From a virus: a stretch of 40,137 nt of DNA. Below the pieces are notes generated by a model. It did no database searches. It saw nothing but the letters and a program-made list of their open reading frames with translations, and was not told where the DNA came from. A program made the position numbers and the translations under genes. Shown one piece after another: positions 14,491-27,000 of this stretch. Each line of letters opens with the position of its first letter. Position 1 is the stretch's first letter. The stretch spans positions 1 through 40,137 of the IMG/VR virus record IMGVR_UViG_3300032326_002107, one strand, 5' to 3'.

Positions 14491-15039
14491 TTACTTTGGT
14501 CGAAGAGCTCCCTTGAATGAACTGAGGATTCGTTCTGCGATATCCCCGCTCATCCCGTTGGCGTTGCCGCCAACGTCGGAGCGCATCGGATTGGTTTGGT
14601 TAATATCCGGGACATCAACATCCGGCCCTGGGGCGGTGGGTTGACTATTGCCAGCCTGGACACCACGGAGAGCCCGTAGTACCTTCAACTGGTCTTCTGC
14701 GGACTCAGCGTTCAATAGCTGCTGGAAGATTGGGAGCTCCTCACCATAGGCCTGCCCAAGCTTTACAAGCTCAAGCTCCTTGGCGAGTCGATCATTCTCT
14801 TCCTTGATCCGTGTCACTTCCAGCTGTGCCCGCTCGTCCGGAGAGAGTGAAGCGGTCTTTAGCTGAAAGAGCTCCTGATTGCGGGCCTCCAAGGCCTGAT
14901 CCTTCTCGGCGATTACTCGTTGGAGCCCCTTAAAGCGCTCCTCAAAGTCTCGTCGAACGGACTCGATGTCGGTGTTTACCTGAGCGGGTGCTTCTGCACT
15001 GGCGCCCTGCGCGACCTGACCGGCGAGTTCCTTAGTCAT
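14491..15039 (-). CDS. capsid scaffolding protein
   Basis: 182 residues, ATG 15039 behind GGAAGGGG. It is acidic and Gln/Glu-rich, with a long coiled coil (about residues 28-100, including RRDFEERFKGLQRVIAEKDQ and RIKEENDRLAKELELVK), a disordered Pro/Asn/Gly-rich stretch at about 128-165, and a basic tail ending LSSFKGALRPK. This is the usual composition of scaffolds, whose basic C-terminal helix binds the capsid protein. It lies immediately upstream of the major capsid gene. No protease motif is seen. Confidence 0.75.
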   Translation of the reverse strand: MTKELAGQVAQGASAEAPAQVNTDIESVRRDFEERFKGLQRVIAEKDQALEARNQELFQLKTASLSPDERAQLEVTRIKEENDRLAKELELVKLGQAYGEELPIFQQLLNAESAEDQLKVLRALRGVQAGNSQPTAPGPDVDVPDINQTNPMRSDVGGNANGMSGDIAERILSSFKGALRPK

Positions 15040-15064
15040 ACGGTATACCCCTTCCCTAATCCTG

Positions 15065-18000
15065 CTATGGTTGGTCTGCCGTTAATTCGTCATAGACCTC
15101 TTGCAGGATCTCTGAAGTATATCCGATACCATAGCTTGTTACAGATTCGAAGAATACTCCCGGATCTTCTGATGCGCGGTACTTCGGGAATACCCCAATT
15201 GCGCCACCGAGGTAGCGGGTCGGGCGGCCAAGGCTTGCGCCGATCTCCGAGAGGATTGGGGAGACAGGGAGGAACATTGTGGCAAGGCGCCAGGCGGCAG
15301 GGTTGTCCTCGTACATCGCCCGGTAGTCTGGGTTGTCAGCAATGGCACGGTAGTGGGCCTCGGCAAACTGTTCTGCCCTGACGACGTTGACACCGGACAG
15401 CTCGCCGTTGTGCGTCATCAGGGTCGTCATCATCCACTTGGTCGCCTTGATCATGTAGGAGGCTGGCCAGTACAGGAAGTAGTTATTGATAATCTTCTCG
15501 ATATTGGTGCGGTTCGGGTTACCGCGTACCAGGGCGAGCATGTTGTTATAGCTCTCCTGGTTCATGTCATAGAGGCGCTGAAGCATCGGTCGGAGCAACT
15601 CGCGCTCCTCGTACGTCAGGGCCTTGGCCTCGAGCTTGTTCATGGCCTCATCAAACCCAAGGGTATCAATCAGGTAGAGCTCCTCATCAAGGACCTTGGT
15701 CAGCGGCTTCTGGCGCTCTTCGGCAATCTTGCGGAGGTTGACGATATACGGATCAAGCTCGCCGTGCTCGTCGAGGGCTCGGCCGGTAGCGCGCAGGACA
15801 TCCTCGTCGGGGTCGATACCGACGGTCGCGACAACCCGGCGGGCGTTATTCTCGCGGATCTTCTCCAGTGCACGAGTGAATCGGCCAGAAAGACCACGCT
15901 GGTCTCGGGTGTCATGGAAACCACCGCCATGCTCGCCGAGCAGGGTCTCAACATCGAACTGGCCTTTTGGCGCCTTGAGGTCCTTTGCCCCGGTCGCCTG
16001 GGCTACCGCGTCGCGGATAGCCTTGCGTGGGTCGATGGCATAGAGGCGTTCGTCGATGAGGCCAGCATGCTTGAGGAAGGCCAGGTCAGGGAGCGCATCC
16101 TTTGCCCCGCCAAACCTGGTAGCCTTGAGTCCGAACTGCGACCCAAGAATAATGTCGGCCTCGAATGCGTTGAGTGCGTGCCAGCGCGGGTCGAGATAGA
16201 ATCGTAGGGTTGGGTATGCCCATCGCACCATTCGCAGTCCACCGCGAAGGAACGGAATCCGCTGCTGTGTGCGGTAGGTGGTAGCCAGAACGCGGGTGAG
16301 GAAGCCTGGATTGCGGACGGTATCAGAGTCGACCTTCTTGTAGATCTTGCTCGCGGATCGCTCGATAGCGCGGACAACGCCGGCCTCGCCACCAATATTC
16401 TTAAGGAACTGTCGTCCCTCTTCGGTCCCCTCAAATACCTCGGTGACTGCCTTGGTAATAGCGCCATAGCCCATGGACTTCAACGAGTAGGTGGCAGCAA
16501 ACGAGTGGTAGTACTGGGTACGCTTCTCGTTGAGCTTGGCAATCAACTCGTTGACCATGTCTACCGTCGCGCCCTTCGAGATCAGCTCGCGGTACAGGAA
16601 CTGGCGAGTTGCCTGGGCTTCGTTGATAGCCGTTGGCTTCTCGAGGAGCCAGCCGACGGTATTAAATAGACGGTCGATCTTGGTCTTCTCAATAACCTTG
16701 CCGATGGTGGTTGCACGCCACTTTGCACCAGACGAGACGTACTGCGAGACGCTCTCGCCGGTCGTCGGCGTGACTGCCAGCTGAGGCGCGCCAGTGATGG
16801 TGTACGGGGAATTCTCGGCATCAAGCTTGCGCTGGATTGGAGCAAGTGTTTCCAGGTAGTCAGCCGATAGGCCGTGCGTGCGTCCATCCCAGTGCGGAGG
16901 ACGGTTGCCTGGGATATTACCGGCATCGATGTCCATCTGGGCAAGTCGCTCGACAAGTTCAAGGTCGCCCGTAGCGGTTAGGTCGGCTTCGGCCCTAGTC
17001 AGTGCAGCCAAGGTGCTTGGTCCATGGGCAACACCAGCAGCCTTCTCTGCGCCGCTAGCCTCAAAGATCTTCTCAAAGACCAACGCGACATCAGGGTTAA
17101 TATCTGGAACTTGACCATCGACGCCAGCATAGATTCGCTGCATGTGCTCGCTGAGGAGCTTGAAGCTATCCTCAAGCGGCGTGCCGGCCCAGTCGCCCTT
17201 GGTGACATAGGCCTCAAACTGCTGAGCGAACTCTTCGTTTAGGCGTCCGTCGATGCGGAGCTTGTTTGCGCCGGTACGAGTACGTGCGTACTTAATCCCT
17301 AGCGCATCAGCAATATCGAATAGGGTACTGTCCGGAAGCCACCCATTATTCAACCAAGTGTGGGCCATCTCGTGGATGACCGTGGACAGGTCCGCCTTAC
17401 CCTTGAACAACTGGACAAGTGACTTGCCCTTGTCAACGTAGGTGGTCCGTCCAAGGACTTCCGCTTTGCTCGCGGTCGAGGACTTCCGGATCATGTTGAG
17501 CGTGCCGCCAGACAGGGTCGGGTCGACAATCTCAAGTGCTGCCTGATTGAATACCGACAGTACCTGTGGCTGGCCAAACTTCATTTCAAGTCGGTCAACT
17601 GCCTGCATCGCATCGTAGCCATGAGTCATTGCGTAGATTGTCGCCCATCCCTCGTCAACGGACATCTCGCGGTGCGTGGCCCTGGCGACGTATTCACCAA
17701 AATTTTCAGCAAAATTTTCAAGGCTGGTTGTATCGGAATTAAACGCACGTTGCAGGGTTTTGCCGATGACCAGGTCGGTAGGCCTGTCAATGCGATCTGA
17801 CCCAGAAGCAATTAGCCTAAAGAGGTCGCCAACAACCTCATCAAGAATCTCTGGATTGTTCATATTCTTTTCAAGGACTTCCTGAATGTCGATCATTTCA
17901 TCTTGAATGAGCCGGAATCCATCATCCCCATCATTGAGTGCGTCAATGGTCTGATTGACAACTTCGGACATCCACTTAGAAAATAGCTTGTTGAACTCTG

Positions 18001-21000
18001 GTGATCGATTGGCATCGGCAAGCGCAAGGGCTGCACTCTCCTTATACTTAAACACCCTGGCATCCGAAGCAAGTCCAGCCTGTAGAACAATACCCTTAGC
18101 CTCTTCGGTTACTGGGCTAGCATAGTCAATAACACCAGATGGCTTAAATGGCGTTACAGTCCCAAGCTCACCGGTGCTTCGCGCTAGGACTTCTGACTGC
18201 TCATTAAACGTATCGATGTTCATCTTGCCCGACTTGTACAGGTCGTAAAGTTTTGCCTGCTCTTCAGTAATTTGGCCAGCCTGCTCAGGGAATCTTCCGG
18301 CGTACGTTTCAGCAGTCTTGACCGGCGGTACCTGTTCCTTGCGAAGGAGCGGCCCAAGTGCCTGGTCCGCCTGTGGATCAGAGAGAGCCCAGTAATTTCC
18401 GTATCCAACATTTCCGAAGAACATCTTCGGCTTGCCATTGATGGCGTCAAGTCCGGCAAAGCGGGCCATCTCTTTGCTGGTATATGTCGTCGATACACCA
18501 CCGCTGCCCAAACCACGGAAGACCACCGCCCCGTAACGGTCAGGATTAAAATCTTCCGGAGCTACGCGACGTGGCAACTTACCCTTATGCAGGTAATAAA
18601 CTTCATCAATAATGTTTGCCAAAGCAATAGGTTCGGCAATGTCCATGTCTTTTGTAAGGTCATCCAGAATCTTGTCAAGAATTGGCCATGTGTCGTCAAC
18701 GTCCTTCATAGGTGCGCGAACTTCGATATCGTCGCCCATCACAAACTTCGGACCGGTCGATGGCTTGGCAACAGCCGGAAGATCCTCTGCGCCAGGTCGG
18801 ACCTTATTAAACTGCTTACCTTCTAGGCGTGGGTCCACGACGTTGACAACACCTGCATTGAACAGGAGGAGCTGGTCGCCCAGGCGTGGGTCACCGGCAG
18901 CGTCTGCCGCACGCTCGCCACCGCGAATGATGACGGCGTCAAGTCCCTCGCGGATGGCGAATGCTGTAATCATGTCGTAGTTAAACGGTCGCAGGCCAAT
19001 GCCACGCGTATCGACCTCTTCGCCAGTAACGATATCAATAGTCTTGCTGCCAGTCATTGGGAAGAGTTCAGGCATTACTTCGCCAAGCGCGAGCGGCTGT
19101 CGGGCTACTTCGGTAGGAAGCATCCCCGCAGCCTGCTCCTTTGAAAGCATTTCAAGGCCTTGCTTGTTTCTCGGTTTCCCAACGTGGGTCACAACGCCGT
19201 TAATAGTAATCTGGCCAATTTCTGTTCGTGCCGCACCACGCATATCGGAAACATCTAGAATGGCAACATTTGCGTCCTTCGAGAGGGTGGCTTTGATCAT
19301 GACGCCCTCGCGGACATCGGCTGGTTTAATCTTTAGGTCGCCCTCAGTCTGGGCATACCGGGTAGCTACCTCTTCGGCAGTTCCACGGATTGGTGTCGTG
19401 AAGTAATCAGTTGCCCAGTACCCGCGCGGGGCCGCACCGTACAGGCCGCTCCTACCCATGCCTGCTTCGTAATTTGGCTGGTCGATAAGGCTCTCGGCGA
19501 TACGTCGTGATGCGCCCTTGATGCCACCTTCCATCTCGTAGCCGCCCTTGCGCGTAACGCCACGGTACAACACAAGCTCGCCATCGGCTACGCGGGCTGC
19601 AAACTCAGCTTCGGTAATAGCGTTTCCAGTGGTTTCCGGGAATGCCTTATTCGCGTACTCAAGCAACTCTTCAACTGTTTCAGCCCTGGTAAAGAGTACG
19701 TCTGAGTAAAACAAACTACCTTGTGGGTCTTGACCAGCACGGAGGTATTCGTCAAATGGCGGGAGCCCAAGCCCTACATCATAACCTTCTTCTTGAATGG
19801 CAGCCTTGGCCTGGGCGCGACGTGTTTCTGTGCGCTGAATTTCTCGGGTCTGCGAGAAGGAGGCAAAGCCCTCAGCCTCGTCGGCTGCGGCTCGGTGAAC
19901 TGCGGTCTCCTCTGGGGCAGCCTCAGTAAAGGCCGCGACTAGCGCCCGGCGCGCTTCCCCAACTGGACCTTCCATTCCAGCTGCGTACCTGGACTCCGTC
20001 TCCGCTTTTCGGGCGGCAAAGAACTCGTCTTGGACGGCTGAGATTCTTGGGGCAAACTCGGCTGCGGACTCTTTTCCGCTTGAGGCAACGAGTCGTCGGA
20101 CACCGGATTCTGCGAAGACATCTGCACGCTTGTACTCCCTTGCATCTGGGAACTTAGCCCAGTCATTCGATACACCAGTCGTTGCCACAAGGCTCGTGCT
20201 GTGTGGCCTAATCATAGCACCATCGGTAAGATTTGACAGCGCATCTCGAGACTTCATGGCAATGAGTTCCAGCTCGTCTACCGTCAGGGCAGCCTCGGTT
20301 GGCAGGTAGAGACGCTCAAATTCGCCTAGGAACTCATCCTCGATAAGGAAGGACTTCTGGGTGGCAAATGGTCGAGCAGGAATGGACGGGATCTCTTCGC
20401 CACGGACCAGGGTGCCGGCAGCCTTGGCACGGTTAAAATCGTCAAAGTTCTTGATTGTTACGTACGAGCCATCAGCAAGGCGCTCAGCGTATCCAAAGTT
20501 GGTCATGGCGTTCTGTCCGCCAAGCTCCACAAGGGCAACCTTTCTGGCACCCTTGCTCTTGAACATCTGCATGTGCTTAATCAAGGCATTGAGCTCACCC
20601 TGCGGGCCAAACGAGTAGCCGTCTGTCAGGTGACCAAAGGTATCATGGACTGCCCGGAACAGGACATTGATCTCGTCTGAGAATGCTGGGTTGCTCGGGT
20701 AGGAGCCGAAGACAAACAGGTGCTTGTTATCCCGTAGGTCGGCCTGGGCGAGGACGCCCTTGTTGCCAGCCTGGATGTCGCCACTGCCCATGAGCTGTAC
20801 CGGTACGCCAGGGCTTCCAACGAAATCGGCACCGACATTGTACGGGTCAACTGCGTGCGCCTCGAATCGATAGCCGGCTCGGTACAGCGCGTCGTACTGC
20901 TCGCGGAGTTCGTTCAGGAACTCCTGTGCCGCAGCAGCAAACTCCGGCTCAAGGTTGGTATCTGTTCGTACGGTCCAGTTGTAATCTGTAGCAGGACCGA

Positions 21001-24000
21001 GGTTCCCCTCAATAACGCGGCCAGTATCGTAGTTCTTTGTCTCTGGCGCTCGGTAATACCGGTCAGCAAGTCGTCGGTGGAATGGGAAGTCGGGGGTCTG
21101 GTAGCTACGATGCACCGGTCGTGGCAGCCCTAGCTTGTCGGCAATCCTATTCGAGATAGAGGCAATCGGCTGAAGGTGATCGTGGACGCTGTAGTTCTCG
21201 TAGGCAATATCGTAGTTGGTCTTTGCCTGGAGGTTAAAGTTTGTATCAATGATGCGGACGTGTCCCTCGCCGTTGATCGTATCCGGTACGACAGCAAAGG
21301 CCATGCGCCGGTTATTCCCCGAGAGCAGATCATCGATCTGGAATCGGTCCATACCCTTGGCTGCATAGATCTCCCGGATCTCTTCGTCCGAGGAAAGGAC
21401 CTTGCGGATGGACTCAATGGCAGAGTCCACAGAGACCCCAGGAGGCAGCGGAATATCTACGGTAGGGCGAACATTGTAGAGGCCCTTTTTAGTCGCGTCC
21501 TCGACGCTCCTAACACCCCGTGGGAGGGATGCCCAGGCGATGGCGAAGTCCTGCTCTGCGGCAACTGCAAGGTCCCGCAGGAATGAGGTAATAGACTCTG
21601 GAGCCCCGACGACGTCCATCGTAACCGTTGGGGTAGATCCAGCCTTAGAGATGCCGATAACTGTTGGGCGTTGGGCAAACTCTTCCCCGGCAGCGGTACG
21701 CGCTGCGACGGCAACGCCATTCTCCTGGGCAAGTCGCGTGACTGCGTCAGAGTTAACCCAGGCAATCGTCCCTGCGCGAATCTGATCATCAGAGAGTCCG
21801 CTAAGATCCGGCATGAGCTTTCCTAGCGTTGGCGAGTTCTTGCTTGGGACAAGGTCAATCAGTACGCTTGCGCTGCTCCCCTCGATAGCGTCGGCAACGG
21901 TCCCGCTAAAGTCACCAATGACCTTCTTAAAGTGGTACCAGCCAAGCGCCTGAATTTCTGCTGCGGTCCAGTCGGTACGACCGAGCCAGCCCTGAGCGTT
22001 GAGGTCTCGGGTCCACTGGTTTACCTTCTCTACCGACCACTCGTACTGGAACTCATTAGCAATGATTCCCGGCTTTGTCAGCTCTGGGTTGACACCACCG
22101 CCGTATGCCGCGCTCTTTGCAACGCGCATATCAACGAAGCCGGTATTGGAGATCGTGTGGCGGTCAACCGCTACTGGCATGGAATCCACAGCGCTGTTGC
22201 CAAGGACGGTGCGAGCCTTCTTGCCCAGGAATGAGTCAGCAAAGTCAGTGATCTTCTTGGCCCCTGGCCCGTAGGCAACCGGCTGGCCGTTGAGCGCAGT
22301 GAAGATAGCCTCAGAGACTTTCTTCTTTCCGATCATGAGGGCGTACTGCTGCTTGGCCTTGAACGAGCGGGATGTGCGTAGGTACTTCGATGCATTCTCT
22401 AGGTCAGTCAGGCCGACGAGCATGGTACGATAGATAGAGGCAACTGCCGCGAACCCATTGACAACGCCCTCTGCCTGTTGCGAGTGGATGAACGCGTACA
22501 GCACAGCCTTGCCGAGTCGGTCCTTGCCGTAGAATAGCTCAATAGCCTTGCGGAAATCCTGGTACCAGTTGGCATGGCGGAAGGCCTCAACATAGGTCTC
22601 TGGCTGTCCGGCCTTGACATTGAAAGCCTGCTCGATCTGTCGCATAAAGGCTTCAGTAGATACGTCGCCGACAGCAAGCTCAAGCTTTGTTCCGCCAGGC
22701 GCATCAACCGAAAGGACACGGTAGATCTCGTTGCCCTCTCGGCGTAGTCCAAGTTGCGAGAGATCCTCGTCTGAGATCTCCCGCACTTTAATCTTAATGT
22801 TTTGCGGATCAAACTTGCCCTGCTCCATAGCAGCGGAACGCTTGAATCCGTAGACATACTCGAAGAGCTTCTCGTAGACTTTAGCCTTCTTGGTAATGTT
22901 GGCCATGTTGGCCTTGTCCCAGGCAACCTGGGCTGCCTTGACCTGCTGCTGTACCTTGCGCGTAGCCTTGGCCCCAGCAGACTTTGGTCGCGGGCCGATA
23001 TCGTTGACAACTTCTGGAATACCCTTGATGCCCTTGGCGATGAGGAACGCTGCTGCCGTCTCTGCTGGGACATGGTTAATACCGCTTGGGGCAAAGCCCT
23101 TTGCTACCATCCAGCCCTTGCCGGCAAGCGTCTTGTTGCTCTCGACAACGATCTGCTGTCGGGATACCGTTGCCTTGGCAACCGCTGGCGGCACAGGAAT
23201 GATCGTGTCGTTTGCTGCCTCGAGTGCGCCGATTGGCATTCCGGATCGGATAAAGTAATCGAGCGCGGCCTTCTGCGGAATGCGGACCTGCTTACCGCCC
23301 TTGGTGGTAATGAACTGGCCCTCTTGGCGTAGCTGTCCAGTCTTGGACTTAAGGAGCTCGCTTGTTGCTACCTGCTCAGGTGATGCGACACCCTCGGCAA
23401 TAAGATCAGATAGAACCTCATCAAGGCTTGCGACTGCCTCTGCCTCGTCCGCATTCTGTCGGACCTGGTTGAAGGCTGGATCAATAGTGATGCTCTCTTC
23501 AATCTGCTCAACCGACACGAAGTTTCGCTTGGCTACCAGGCCAGCGCGCTCTCCGGTAGAAGCAAACTGCGCGGCAAGGTCAAGCGATGCGATGGCAGAA
23601 GCAACACCAATGTCACCAGCAATCTCTGGTAGATTAACAATCTGGTTGACCACTACGTCCATCTCTGCAACGAGCGGTGAGTTCTTGTAGGCAAGGGCGC
23701 GCAGGCGTGTGCCTAGGTCGCCAAGCTCGTCAGCGATTAGCCCGATGCGGCTGGCTGGTACTGAGGTGACAACGTCTAGCCAGTTACCAATTGCGGTCTC
23801 GAGCTTTGTGGTATCGGTGACATCATCCAGGGCCTTGTTCAGGTCGGAGAATGCAGCGGCAACACTTACTGGACGATTACCTCGAGCTTGCCGAGCAACT
23901 TCCCCTTCCGTGGCTGCGGGATACGGGGTTCCTTCGGAGCGGAGGCGTTCAACCCAACCGAGTCCATTGGGGATGGTGGGGTCGACTTTGCCGGTTGTTT

Positions 24001-27000
24001 CGAGTTCTTGGGCTTCATCTAGTAATTCCTTTCTTGACGTATATCGCTTAATGTTTGCTGGCTCAACAATCTCTTCCGGAGTCATTTCGTCAAAGGCCTT
24101 GCGAAGGTCGTTAATAACCTTCTTGAAAACCTTGTCCTTAATAACCTGTTCCGGAAGAGCGTCGAAGTAAATCGTGATATTGCCGCCACGAGTATCGGAA
24201 ACAATATCAATTCCGGCAGCAGATGCGCGCTCTACGATGCGATCAAGCGTTGCCTTCTTTAGCGGGCTGAGCTTCTCTGCCGTCCTAAACGCAACCCGGG
24301 TGCCGTTAGCCTCCAGGCCCATGGATGCCATCTTCTCGCCGGTTGTGGCGACAATAGCAACCTTGGCCTTTGGGTTAGAAGCAAAGGCAATGGTTGCAAT
24401 AGCAGCAACGGTCTTTCTCTCGGCTGATTCCAAGGTCAATCGAATTAGTGGGGCGACTGCGCCACCCTTAGTAGAACCAAATCGAGTCTCGACCTTCGCA
24501 ACGGTACGGGCTAGGTCAGTCGCAACAAGTGCACGGCTCATCACATCCACGGTCTCGTTGACCTCTGGGGCTACCGTTTCTAGTCGCGCTGTCGTTGCTG
24601 GTCCATAGACTCCGACGCGCTCGAGCACGTCGTCAACAGGAGTGATGACTTCTGCTGCGCTGGTCGTCTTAGCAGATACTGCCTCGATACCAGGGACATT
24701 GTTCTTTCCGGCAGCTTCGCGGATTGCCTCGCCCTCGAAGAGTTCGTCATATGTCGGGGCCTTCGCCTTAATTGCGCGAATACGCCCAAGCAACTCCTCC
24801 TTGCTTGGTAGATCGCTACCCTTCATCATTGCACGGATAAAGAAGTTGGCCGTTGCCTCGCCGATAAGCTCAAGCTTTGTATCGATAAGCCGTGGCATCT
24901 TGGTTACGACAAGGTTGGCAATGAAAGTTCGCTTGCCGGCATCGCTAAGCTTTTCGTAGTTAGATAGATCAATAACCGCCTCAATGGCAGCAAGATTCTC
25001 CTTAACAATTGCCGAACGACGAACACCGAGCACAACGGTGCCGACGGCATTGCCATGATCAACTAGTGGGCGGTATGCCTCTTGCCAGTTAATCCATTGC
25101 TGGTGTACGCCCTGAAGTCGTCCTGGTCGAGCCACGCCACCTGAGATGATGGCAAAGTCTCCAGCGTTGTTGTTCCAGTCGGTAGCAATATCAAGGAGCA
25201 TTGCCTCGGTAATCTTACCGTCTCGTCGAAGGACCTCAGCTCGCTTTGATGCAAGTTCGCCAATCTCCTGAGCGGCAGCCTGGAGCGACAGCGATGAACC
25301 AGCCTTAATCTTAATACCATCAAGGTATGGAAGTACTAGGCCATTGAGACCATGCTTCTGTGAGCCTCGAGCAGCAACCTGGATCATGAGCATATTGATA
25401 TACTTGTCGTAGTTTTCCTTTGTCCCGAACAAGGCATAGACACGCTCGCGCTTCTGTGATCGCGACATGCCCTTTAGTTCATCTACTGGAATGTTATCGT
25501 CGGCAATCTTGACAATCAAGGATTCGTCAAGGGATACATTTAGTCCACGGCTTGGCACCTTACGCCACCAATCAAAGCCGCGAGCAACTGTTGGGATATC
25601 CAGCGCTGCGCCAATAGAGATGAGTTCGCTATTTCGGAGCGGATTGTATGCCCAAGATGAATCAATAAAACCGGCAATATCATTCGGGATAAACCCGCCC
25701 TCCTCCTCCCCCGGGAGAAGTGAGGCAAGCCCGGTACCGACATATGATCCAACCGCAGTACGGGCATAGATACGGACACCACGTGCCATGCCAGATGACT
25801 TGGATGCCATCCACCCAGCAGCGCCCTGGACCGTTAGCTCGGCAATAGCACCGCGCTCAATGGCAGCAATGGATTCCGCAACGTTGACTGTTCCCTCGGG
25901 GATAAGTCCGGCAGCTCGAAGTTCAGCCGCAGCCGTAGCGCCAACGATGCGCTGCTCTGTCTTAATAAGCTTATTAACCAGGGGCATAGCAAGTCCGCCC
26001 TTGGTCGAGAGCTTTGTCCCAGTCGTAACGGCCTTAAAGGCTGCACCTGATCCAGAGCCAACGAGGTTGACAAGTCCACCCATGCCCGCCATCATGGCCG
26101 AACCGCCACCATACTTTCCTTGACCAAACTCTCGGCGTTCGGTATCAAGACTGAGGAGGGTGCGCGGGTCGAGGTTAATAACCCCTACTTGGTCTGGTCT
26201 ATCAAGAATAAACTGAAGGTCTTCCTCGGTAAAACCGTTAAGCATGAGCTGTTCTCGAAGGTCATCGACGGTTCGGATTGGCTTGTTAAAATCAGCACCG
26301 ATCATGCCGGCGCCAACCTTGGCAATCTGCCCTAGGACACCAGACTCGTTAAGTGTGACGCCAACGTTATAAAGGTTCTGCTTTGCCTCAAGATCATCTA
26401 GGTAAGACTGCTCGTTATCAAATGGGTTGAGGGAAGCAAGACCCTGTGCCGCAAGGCCGATAGCCGAGATTGCGAGGGCAATACCACCGCCGATAGCCGC
26501 ACCAAGTGGTCCACCGGCAAGAGCACCAAGCATAACGAAGGTGGTGAGCCGGCCGATATCTGTACCCATGTCATTAAGGTTGTAACCAAGAGTTGGGTTA
26601 TCAGCGGCATCGATAAGGGCGTTGCCCTGCATCCGCCCATACTTTTTCCAGGCAGTAACAAGAGGCTCGTTTCCTAGCGCCCTGGCATATGATCCAGTAA
26701 TAATTCCTGCGCCAGGGATGCTGTCAATTGTCTTAATGGCGCTATCTAGAGCATCTTGCTTCCCTAAGGCTGTGGCTGCAATAGCGAGCGGCTTTCCCAG
26801 TACGTCCCCGGCCCCAGTATAGAGCGAGCTAACGATGTCGCGGCTTGGATCAAAATTACCTAGGTTTGTTAGAACGCCAGCTTTATCGATACTTGGGGCT
26901 GGGCCGAGCGGCTGTAGATTTACTCGCTCAGGGAAGCCGCGCTCCCGGGATGTCTGAGTATTATTGCTAGAGTTGCTTCCGCCCTGGTTGTTGTAAATAG

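Noticed and set aside
15065-15092. Virion RNA polymerase in the giant gene, by analogy with phage N4
   Set aside because: Capsid type and gene size suggest it, but I could not find T7-like or crAss-like polymerase catalytic motifs; the N-terminal DFDPDG is within a disordered stretch and is probably chance.
15353-16207. Plus-strand frame of 284 codons under the giant gene
   Set aside because: Shadow of the giant gene; no promoter, no ribosome site and no recognisable motif.
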